Below, piece by piece: positions 33,568 to 44,000 of a DNA stretch of 64,000 nucleotides. The notes under the pieces were generated by a model, which saw nothing but the letters and a program-made list of their open reading frames with translations, did not search any database and was not told the DNA's origin. How positions within the stretch are numbered: the first letter of the stretch is position 1; each line of letters starts with the position of its first letter. A program made the position numbers and the translations under genes. This stretch comes from Tubulanus polymorphus. Its lineage: Eukaryota > Nemertea > Palaeonemertea > Tubulaniformes > Tubulanidae. The stretch covers positions 1,733,631 through 1,797,630 of the forward strand of contig NC_134033.1 in NCBI RefSeq assembly GCF_964204645.1. Direction: 5' to 3'.

Positions 33568-34774
33568 ATGAAGTTGGCCTTGCTACTCGCAGCCCTCGTG
33601 GTCGGTATAAATGCTTACTACGGTACATACTGAATCTATAATCAGTCTTGGTCACTCTTAGACTAATGTTACAATGAACTATGATGGATACGCTACATCG
33701 ATCCGTGACATTGATCCTTTTTAAAATGTGAATGCTAAAATGTATTTTCGTTATTTTTCTACAGGCTATGGCGGAATGGGAGGTGGATATGGCGGAATGG
33801 GAATGGGAGGTGGAATGGGAGGATACGGAGTAGGAGGTGGAATGGGAGGATATGGAGTTGGAGGTGGAGGAGGATACGGAATGGGAGGTGGAATGGGAGG
33901 ATATGGAGTCGGAGGTGGAGGAGGATACGGAGTAGGAGGTGGAATGGGAGGATATGGAGTTGGAGGTGGAGGAGGATACGGAATGGGAGGTGGAATGGGA
34001 GGATATGGAGGTGGAGGAGGATACGGAATGGGAGGTGGAATGGGAGTAGGATATGGAGTCGGAGGTGGAATGGGATACGGAATGGGTGGTCAAGGTGTTG
34101 GAGCAGCCACCGGAGCCTCTGGAGCCGGTGTTGGAGGTTATGGAGTTGGAGGTGCTGGAGGAGTTGGAGGTGTTGGAGGATATGGAGGTGTAGGAGGTGG
34201 TCTAAAGGGCGGTGCTGGAGGAGGAACTTATGCGGGTCAAGGTAGTCAGGGTGGATTCAACCAAGCTAATGCTGGAGCTTATAATGGCGCTGCTGCCCAA
34301 GCACAATATGGCGGCGTTGGAAACCAAGCCCAAAACACTTTCAATCAAGGTGGTGCCACTGGCGGCCAGACTAACTTTGGAGGAGTCCAATCGCACGCTG
34401 CCCAAGCTGGAAACAGCAATAAACAAGGCTACGGCATGATGACAGGTCAAGGATCAAGCGGAGGGTTCCACAAGACTACTGATACCGGTTGGGGAAGCCA
34501 AGGATCCATCGCCACCAAAGGAGGATTCGTCGACCAAAACGCGTATGCCGCTAATAACGCTCACGGTGCCGGAGGCGGAAGCCAATCTCACGGATCTCAC
34601 GGTCACTCAGTCGGAGGCGGAAGTCAAAACAACTACGCCATGGGAGGAACCCAACAAACTCAGAACCAAGGAGGTTATACCGGAGGTCATAGCTCTGGAG
34701 GTGGCGGACAAGGTAGTGGCAGTGGTTCTGTTGGTGGTACTAACCACGGTGCCACTGGTATATACGGCCGTTAA
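33568..34774 (+). CDS. Secreted Gly/Tyr/Met-rich repeat protein, gene H
   Basis: Exons 33568-33622 and 33765-34774 encode 354 residues, the longest of the family here. The signal peptide is MKLALLLAALVVGINA. The array has a higher-order unit of roughly 22 residues built from GGGMGGYGVGG and GGGYGMGG. The block is QYGGVGN, NTFNQGGATGG, GVQSHAAQAGNSNKQGYGMM, GSSGGFHKTTDTGWGSQGSI, KGGFVDQNAYAANNAHGAGG and NNYAMGGTQQTQNQGGYTGG, ending IYGR. The donor of the 3'UTR intron is 18 bases past the stop. The paralogue is G, with the promoter and 3'UTR duplicated as well. Confidence 0.88.
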
Positions 34775-35196
34775 TAAGTTGTAAACAAGCGTGTAAGTAA
34801 AAATCAAAACAACACAGACCTCAAAAACCTTATCCTCATAATATCCATTATCGTTATCTACAATATACAAGTTTTTCTTATCTTATTGCGAAATTATCCA
34901 ATCGTCTAGCATCTATGGACTCTTCGAAAGCAGTCAGTTTTTTTATATTCAAATGTGGAAACAAAAACAGAAAGGAAAGGAATTTGAAACGCCTTCTCGG
35001 AAGAATGGCTGTCTGCGTAATCAAACTGTCTTTTTACTTTTCCCAAGGAGATGGGTACCTCATTAACTATATGCCTATAACATGATTGACTTGCCATTGA
35101 TTTCATACGATCAAGTCACTTCCATTTCTCGACCTCTTCCGGCAACCGCCTCGTAATTTGCGTATTCTGATGTGCCGTGTGACTGTCTCCTTTCAG

Positions 35197-35349
35197 GGTC
35201 AATTAACAGATGTTCTCACTCCTCTCAACACGGACGACTTTCGTCAGGTCTGTTTGCATGATGTGTAATGCAGTTTGGAAGTTTCTGTTCTCATTAAAAT
35301 GTTCGATCGCGCGCTTTCTCTAACTATGGTCAAAAATGAGTAGAATAAA
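35197..35349 (+). other. Terminal 3'UTR exon of gene H
   Basis: It follows the acceptor CTCCTTTCAG and ends at AATAAA (35344-35349). It is conserved with gene G. Confidence 0.6.
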
Positions 35350-36123
35350 CTTGAACGTAACAAACACGATGTATTTCGTTATTTTACTTTACTGTTGCCA
35401 ATGACTGAGAACCTAAATCGGATGTGGCGATGTATCTGTAGGATAGTCGAGCCTCCGGAGAGGGCATTGTTTGATCTAGGTGTACCTCCTCTGAGAGCGT
35501 GACTCTATGATCTATGCACACCTTCTCTGTAGACCTGCAGTAAAACATGAAAGGCGTCGTGGGTTGGGACCTGAAAATAGCGACGAATTCAGTGATTTTC
35601 CTGATGACCATAACCAAGTTTTACTGTAGGCAGTCACTGTGGGTTCTATGCGTACTTTCTGTACTAGTTGTGAGGACCATTATGCTAACGACTTTGTTCA
35701 AACGACGATCTACACAAAAATTGAGGTTATAGTCAATGTAAGTGAACCTCCTGGAGTATCATTTATGTCGGGTAATTCTACTAAATCGTTTTCTCCCCGA
35801 GAATGACTTCATCATTAGTCAATAATCGTCATTTTATTGGAACCGGAATGAGAAATGGTTGTCAATACGTAATGTGCAAAACATAATTCAAATCGGTTTA
35901 GTTCTATTGAATTGTGGTCGTTGATGATATATAGAAATATGTCGCAACAAGTTGCCTTTCGGCGTCATTTGTTTCTGACGACTTTAAAAATCCAAAAATA
36001 TTTCCAAAAATGTAATTTTCGATCGCATTTCGGTGTTGGCACCTGCGGTTTATGTTCTGCGCTGTTTCAGAAAACGGTCACATGGTACGATATAAATTAG
36101 ACGCCATTTGGAGCTGTGTTACG

Positions 36124-36227
36124 TATAAAAAGGCCAAGCGCACATCACCAATCAGCTCAAATTCAAAACAACAGTACGATCTAAGAAAGTTCCGAGAGTC
36201 TTGTTGGTGGTTGTCTTGCTGATCAAG
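36124..36227 (+). promoter_or_regulatory. Gene I TATA box and non-coding exon 1
   Basis: TATAAAAA at 36124-36131 is followed by GGCCAAGCGCACATC, similar to the start region of G and H. The leader exon ends at 36227 (ATCAAG|GTGAGT). The acceptor ACATTTTAG lies one base before the ATG. Confidence 0.65.
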
Positions 36228-36669
36228 GTGAGTGCATCCGTTTGCAACATCAGAGATCAAGACAAGCGTTCGGTTTTTGAAAAGTTGCTTCCACACTGTA
36301 AGCAACTTCGAGCAGCTTGTCACTTAAAGCACTGAGTGAATGCAACAGAACCACGCCTTCTATCCAATTTAGCTACTGGGCAAACATTGTCTACCTCGGA
36401 AAAAAAGTCCTAGTTAAGCTCGGAAATTAAGAAAGGAAGCTAGAAAATAATTTCGTTTTTGTTCGAATTTGCCCTACCCGAGTTAGGCGATGTTTGACTG
36501 TAGCTACTGATGACGAGTTTCCAAACGCATTCAACACAACCTCGATTGTCAAAACACCAAAAGCTATTACATCCAGATAATTGGGGATGAGTTTCTTTGA
36601 ATCCTTTAGGAGCTTTCCAAATTCGTTTCATTCATCCATACATTGACTACAATCTTCATACATTTTAGG

Positions 36670-37775
36670 ATGAAGTGTCTTAGTCTTCTTCTGATAGGTG
36701 TTGTTGGTAGCGTTTCGGGTAAGTCGTACGCTTTTTCAAATTCTTGTATCGAGAACGAAGTCCTTTACATTTAGGAGGCAATGAATTCAAGGGAACAGTT
36801 TAGGTTCCGTAACCAATCTAACTTGGGACTGCAGCGCAAACACAGTATGGACGTATTGCTAGACGTAGATTAGGTCTGTCTAATATCATGTGATTCTAGA
36901 TCCTTAACCTATTGTAGGTTCCCTTTTCTGAACCCTAACATCTCAGGCTTAACATCTAAAAATGTTTTGCAATTCACTAACAAATACGTGTAGAAAGAAT
37001 TCCTATAAACCAAAGAACGTCTATGAAGGTTTTTCTGTGAGTCCCCACACGGAACCACCATTTGTTCAAATAGTGTAGGGTATCTATCTACTGCGTCAAT
37101 TTTCTGACTTTCTTTATTCAAATTTCTGTTGTAGCGTACTACGGGTATACGTATCCAACTTACGCTGGATACTACGGAAATCCTGGAAGAGGTGGTGGCG
37201 CCTACGGAGGTACTTACGGAGGTCAAGGAAGTCAAGGTGCTTACTCTAAAGGTGGCGAAGCGGGTTACAGCGACGCTGCCGCTCAAAGCCAATATGGCGG
37301 CATTGGAAATCAAGCTCAAAACACCTACAATCAAGGCGGTGCTACTGGTGCTCAGAGTAACTACGGAGGAGTCCAATCGCAAGGTGCTATGGCCGGTAAC
37401 AGCAATAAACAAGGTTTCGGCGCTATGGAAGGTCAAGGGTCGAGCGGAGGATACCACAAGACTTCTGATACCGGTTGGGGAACTCAAGGATCCATCAGCT
37501 CCGTAGGAGGCTTCATCGATCAAAACGCATATGCCGGTAACAACGCTTACGGTGCCGGAGGTGGTGGTCAATCTCACGGATCTCACGGTCACTCAGTCGG
37601 AGGTGGAAGCCAAAATAACTACGCCATGGGTGGAGTCCAACAATCCCAACAACAAGGAGGTTATGCTGGAGGCCAAAGCTCAGGAGGTGGCAGACATGGC
37701 GCGAGTAACAGTGCTAATGGTGGAGTGAATTGGGGACTTATGGGCGCTGGATTTGGCTGGCCGTATGGAAGATAA
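36670..37775 (+). CDS. Secreted family member without a Y-G-G array, gene I
   Basis: Exons 36670-36718 and 37135-37775 encode 229 residues. The signal peptide is MKCLSLLLIGVVGSVSA; the mature protein starts YYGYTYPTYAGYYGNPG. The repeat exon seen in the others is missing, and the conserved block follows at once: GGTYGGQGSQG, QSQYGGIGN, NTYNQGGATG, GVQSQGAMAGNSNKQGFG, GSSGGYHKTSDTGWGTQGSI, GGFIDQNAYAGNNAYGAGG, NNYAMGGVQQSQQQGGYAGG, ending WPYGR. A weak donor (AAAAG|GTTGGC) follows the stop, with an acceptor at 37996/37997 and AATAAA at 38104-38109. This shows that the block is a unit that can exist without the array. Confidence 0.85.
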
Positions 37776-39409
37776 AAGGTTGGCAGTCCTTGATATTTTG
37801 CTAATTTCTGTTAGCCATAACTGTATGAAACACGTGTTTAAAGATAACAAATCCGACCTCAACAAACTGCTAGTTGAGCTGCAAAAATCATTTTGATATC
37901 GAAAAATTGAAGTAGAATTTTTCAATGAGTAATGATCGATTTTCAACCGCATGAAAAACAAAACTGAATGAATTATGTGCTTTGTTTTTGTTTCAGGAAA
38001 TTTAAAAAATGGATATGATTAAGAATTTTTTCTCAACATCTTTGGAAATGGTTTCATCAAAATTCGCAATTTTCTATCATTTGGATTCATATCTTATTAA
38101 TGAAATAAACAGAATCGAATTGAACATCTAAATGTTTATATATAGTTGAAATATGGATTTGATTCCTAAAGTGTTTCAGTTCGGGCTATCCAGACGACAT
38201 CTTGGACGAAAATTGGTCTTACTGCAATCCGAGTCTTTTCTGAGGCGCTAGGTCTCTGAAAACCACCACCATCTTACCGTTATCAACAACCGAACATCGG
38301 TCAGTTCGTTCGCTGTGGGGGCGAATTCAAATCTCCTTGGCGGCCATCTTGAATTGTTTTTTTATTCCTCATGCCGTAAATGAACATATTGAAACACGAA
38401 TCGATGACTCTCAAGCCGTACGATCAATGATCAGTATTTCCTCAGTTTCTCGGGATTCTTTTATACAGAAGTTTTGCAAATTCGCAAGCCGAGCTTTAAA
38501 CGAGATATAACAAATGACTGAAGCGGGAGCCATTTTGAAGAAAATAAAATCTGCTCTTTTGACGACCCATTCACGATGGTCGTGACCAAAAATATGTCTT
38601 CGCTGGTCTTACCAACGATTAGGGTGTAGCTGAATTTACAGACACAAACATTTAACTAGGTCCACCTTAACGTTGTTCTGGTACGTGCCATTCTCTCCGT
38701 CGTCCGTTCATCCTGGCAGCTGTCCAAAAGGAGACTGTTCCTATCAAACAGGCGGGGTAGATTTCCTCAGATTCCCATTATATAGCAAGACCTAGAGTTG
38801 ATATGGAATATACAATTAGTGAACTATACATCTTCTGCACTCAGTCTCACTGATGGAGACAGAATTGCCACAATCATCAACATCCAAGCTACAGTGCGAG
38901 ACTACTCACAGTTCAGGAGGTGGAAGTACTGGTAATGCAGGCGATCATAGTTCTCACGCGGCACTGCTCCAAGGTGGCCCAAAATGACTACACCCCACTG
39001 GAGCAACCTAACATAATGATACTTTTCGATACCCTTGATATCTATTCTAACTGACCCGGCCTTTGTTCGTCTCCAGACAGAGAAGACCAACAACAACCAC
39101 GACCTAATCCGTTTCTTCTTACGATAAAAACTAACCTACTTTGGGGTGTACCGGTGGTCATTATTCTTTGAGGATTCAATAAAGCATTAGACAACCACGA
39201 AACGACTTGCGTCTTAGTTCGATCGTCATGGTCTATTTGCGGCCAGGGTCCCTCTGGAAATAAGGAGTTTAATTGGAGAACATTTTTTCTAATATCGAGG
39301 AAGCGTCTGCATTATCTTCAAAATGAAATTAGAATCGAATGAAATAAAAGGAGTTACAAGCACCTTCAAAAGTACTTTCTGCGGACATTGAGGAGCTTCT
39401 TACACCAAA

Positions 39410-39590
39410 TCAGATGCAGTCGACTGTGACGAGTCATACTCAAATCTTTAACCCGCCACCAGCTCTGGCAAAACTTCTCTCAAACACTAAGTCAGTCATC
39501 AATCTAACCCTAGCCCAGGACTCGAACCAACAGCCCGTAGACTACCAGCACCACACCATAACCACTAGACCACAGAACAGTAGTGATTCA
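39410..39590 (-). repeat. tRNA-derived SINE copy
   Basis: The minus strand reads GTGGTCTAGTGGTTATGG (A-box region), then GTTGGTTCGAGTCC (B-box), then a non-tRNA body reaching to about 39410. The A/B-box spacing is tRNA-like and the 3' half does not close an acceptor stem. Confidence 0.6.
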
Positions 39591-40009
39591 CCGCGTTTGG
39601 AAATTTGCCTGGTCAGTGTGTTGACCCATTGAATGCCCTCTCTAATATGTCCGCTAGTCTTTTGAATCCCTAGATTGAATGCCCTGACTTACGTTTGACC
39701 AGATACCATTTCATGGTTTGGGGTCGATCGAAACCCCTAGTCCTCTCACTATAAAGAGGACTGGTTCCTCATTTACATTAGCTAATTATCAGGAAATCAA
39801 CTCGAAGAAATCTGATTTATACAAACATGTTTTTTTTATTGAACTATAACAAATTTCATGCCGTTTTCTTTAGTGGAAATATCTTGAAACTTTACACCCT
39901 TCTGGTATTGAATATTGAATAAATAATAATATGTGCGAGTATCTGTCATCCCTTTAAAGCCATTGTCACTACTCTTCCAATTTCTTATTGTCCACACTCT
40001 ACATGTGTT

Positions 40010-40310
40010 CAGTACTTCAACCGGGACAATATTTTTGAAAATGAACTACAAACACCTGACATTAGACTTTTTATCAGCATCCTTTCAAAAACTGATCATC
40101 CACACTTCACATGTGTTCAGTGCTTCACCTGAGACAATCTTTTTGAAAATGAACTACAAACACCAGACATTAGACATTTTATCAGCACACTTTCAAAAAC
40201 TCATCATCCACACTTCACATGTGTTCAGTGCTTCACCTGAGTAAATCTTTTTGAAAATGAACTACAAACACCTGACATTAAACATTTTATCAGCACATTT
40301 TTCCAGGACT
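40010..40310. repeat. Tandem repeat, unit about 107 bp, three copies
   Basis: Each unit contains TTGAAAATGAACTACAAACA, GACATTAGACATTTTATCAG and CACATGTGTTCAGTGCTTCA. Short open frames through it are repeat artefacts. Confidence 0.8.
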
Positions 40311-41016
40311 GGGTTAACTTAGATGGGCCCTAAAAACCGCTAGCCATCACGCCTATTTCTCACTCTGGTGTTCTTGAGACAAGCATTCGTCAGCTGTCTA
40401 CGAAATTGCATTTGTTAATTGTTAACTCGAAAACGAACTGTTTTGGGTCAATATATGCAGTATATATAAATCTATAAAATTTCCATATAAAATATTGGAA
40501 TAATCATCATCAATATATTAGCACCAATATTATATACTCTTTCAGAAAGTATCAGGTATAGATATACAAAATATATATATATTTATGAATAATTTAATCA
40601 TGAATCTCACATGTGCATGTTTCATAATCAGTGTTGTGCTCGAAGAACGTATCACGGTGGACTTAACACAAATATAGAAACGATTTTTAGACATTTCTCA
40701 AAGCGAGCATTGCATAGGAAAATTTTTCAATGAGGGATCGAAGGGAACCCCTCGTTCTTCCAACTCTAATCCACGCGATAAACCATCATCGCTCCGATTG
40801 CCAGCCCCGCCAGAAAAACCGATCGGGTGCAAGCACAGAGTTTACTGTATCTTTTATGTCTAGTTCTTTGATGAGTCTTCAGTATCTTTAACTTATGTTG
40901 CACTGTCTAGAATAACATATCGTTTGGTTATTAAAATTCCGACTGAAACTGGGCCCGGATCGTCAAGGCGTCTAGAACAATCGGCAATTTTTTAGTTTCT
41001 GAATTTTTCTCATGTA

Positions 41017-44000
41017 TTACGTTTCGTCTGTCGATAAATCTGGCAGCGCCGACTTGCGCTGCGCCGGAGTCACCCGTCTCGGAAGAATAGGTGGCACTGT
41101 CAGTCCGTCCGGGGTCGGATTACGCGCTTTACGCGGTAACTGCGGGCAAGGACGGTTCGGCGGTGGAATTGAATTGTCGCCCGCGGATCCGCCCGCCGGG
41201 TTACCGCCGGTGAACATTGTTGTATGACGGCGACTGTCGGACGTCCTGCGGTTGCTGTCGACGCTCTGATACAGTGAATTTTCGACAGAATTCAGATTTT
41301 GGTCGTGATCGGTTTTCACGCATTCTAAAAGTAAAGAAATTGTTGTTAAAAACGCCTAGAATCCCTGACGCCTAATTTCGAAAAATATTCTTAAGGGTTT
41401 GTGTTGGCTTAATTTCTTTCTGGGGAACTGGATCCTAAGTCAAATTAAAACCACACAACTGTGGAACTGGGTTCAGAGTCAAATTTAACCCACATAACTA
41501 TGGAACTGGGTTCAGAGTCAAATTTAACCCACACAACTGTGGAACTGGGTTTAGAGTCAAATTAAACCCACACAACTGTGGAACTGGATCCAGAGTCAAA
41601 TTAAACCCACACAACTGTCGAACTGGATCCAGGGGCAACATTTAACCCATACAACTGTGAAACTGGATCCAGAGTCAAATTAAACCCACACAACTGTCGA
41701 ACTGGATCCAGAGTCAAATTAAACCCACACAACTGTGGAGCTGGATCCAGAGTCAAATTAAACCCACACAACTGTGGATCTAGATTCAGAGTCAAATTAA
41801 ATCCAAGTGTGGAACTGGATGAATACGTACCATAAATGCGTTGACTGCGTTGTTTGGTCAATAATTTGCTGCTAGCGCCCTCTATAGGAGCCGTTAGATG
41901 GATACTTCCTCGTATAACGCCCGATTCTACGGCTTGATGAGTCAATATATATTTAAACGGCTGCGGAAATGTACTGAGCACTGGTTTCAAAGCCAACACG
42001 CATTCACCTACAGAAAATAGCAGACGATCATCAAAGATCGATAAAATTCGTCCGTATGATCTGAAACTTTACACCAAATTTTACAGTCATGGAAACATGA
42101 TTGTTTAACTTGATTTATTTCAATAAATTGAGTCTCTTTTTTCTGATTCAATTTGATTAAAAGAAGTCCTTTTGGGCAATTCTTCAATACAATGGATTTA
42201 AAAGGCGATGTTTTAGTTCAGCAGCTCATTTTTGCTGGTTTGGTTAAGACCTGAGGTACGTACAACCAAAACTGACTGAGGTTTGGCATCTGACATGAAG
42301 ATTAAATAGACATTAAATCCAATGGGTCCTGGAGGAAACTGGGCCTACATCCGTTAGGTCCTAAAGGATGGACTGGGTTCTGGAGGCAACCGAAATCCAC
42401 AAAACTAACCGTACGACTCGTCCCCTTCGACCGATTTCACCATTATCAGAATATGTTGATCCTCGAGATACGACCAGTCGGCGACGATCGGCTCGAGTTG
42501 CGGCAGGAAATTACCGGACCATTTCGGACGACAGCTCGTCTCCTTCTGCTGCGCCTGCAGGAACGTCATGTTCGGTTTACTTTTAACCGGCGCTGAAATC
42601 ATACGAGGAAAAATAGAGAAATCATGAAAAAAAATGTTTGAAATAATATTGCCTGGGTTTCACAAAAAGGTTTAACCTATTCAGTGCGTCTACACCGCAG
42701 TGCAGTGTATGAATCAGTGAGGGACTTTGCTAGTACACTGCATCGTGGTGTACTGATGTTATCAGTTTCTATCTCTATTGAAAGATGGTAGCACCTGTCA
42801 AACATAGTGAAATATTACACAGCACCGTGGTGTAGTGCAATGCCTGTTATTCCACACACTGGGATGGAATTTTTTCTTTTCAATTTCAAATATCTCCAGC
42901 ACTTTCAGGTATTAATGAGTCAGCACTGAAAGCGTTAACTCTCAAATCGATTTGATTTTTAGTTTGCTATTACATACCTTCCAAACAGAGTGAATGGAAT
43001 TCTAACAGGAATGTCGATTTAGAAGTTGTTATCATCTGCAAAAACGAATGAATTACAGAAAAGATTTGAACATCGATGAAACGCTCTGAGCTCTGAGTCC
43101 GTGTTGTAAAGATACAATCCTGCACTAAGAATATGTTTCCTTCAGCTAATTCAGTTTATTCGATGTTTTGACTTTATCGTAAAAGTCATCTTCAGGAATA
43201 CCATCCTCAATATTCCCCAAGATGAATTAATCATTGAATGTACTATAGTAAACAGCATGTTTACACAAGATGCACATGTACTATAGTGCATGTTCATGTA
43301 TGTATAGTATATACATGTACATGTACTAAAGTACATATGCATGTTATATATGCTATAGCACATACGTGTACATGAACTATAACACAAGTGGATGTATATA
43401 ACATGCCCATGTACTATAGCGCATGTACATGTATGTACTATAGCATATATAACATGCACATGCACTGGAGTACAAGTACACGTAGTGCATAACATCCACA
43501 TGTATTATAGTACATGTACATGTATGTACTATAGCATGTACATGTACTATAGTACATGTACATGTGTGTACTATAGCATATATAGCATGCACATGTACTA
43601 TAGTGCGTGTACATGTATATGAAACACTAACCTCTGCGTCGATGTCGCCGAACACAATTTTCAGACCGTGACGCATTGAATCGTCTTTCTCCGACGGCGA
43701 CGTGGAGGAGACGTACTGCGTGGCGATCGCGACGTTAAAACTCGAGAAAACCGGTTTATGATCGCTGGATAGAATCTTATCGGAGCAGCCGTACGACGTG
43801 TTCACCACGTACGTATCCGGATACGACTTCCATAGAACTCGATCGCACCACGACGGTACATTGATACGCACCTTCAAATATACAAACAATAACAAGATAA
43901 TGATGGATTCCCCCTATGACATCACCATCAACGTATTAACTATTTAGCAGCAATGAATCAAGTGAACTGGTTATTTGATGGTGTTATAGGTGGATTGATG

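Larger units (their letters stand above)
38110..41016. other. Intergenic region between the cluster and the SHIP gene
   Basis: No supported coding gene. It holds a SINE copy (39410-39590) and a three-unit tandem repeat (about 40010-40310). A possible poly(A) signal for the SHIP gene (AATAAA, minus strand, about 39834-39839) is also present. An A/T-rich stretch covers about 40430-40620. Confidence 0.45.

Noticed and set aside
41425-41825. Regular 39-bp repeats resembling a CRISPR array or coding repeat
   Set aside because: No spacers; it lies inside SHIP intron 20 between well-supported exons, and related palindromic elements explain it.
43377-43895. Cys/Thr-rich 172-codon minus-strand frame joined to SHIP exon 17
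   Set aside because: Read-through of the exon into the ACATG minisatellite; the GTTAGTG donor at 43631 ends the exon.
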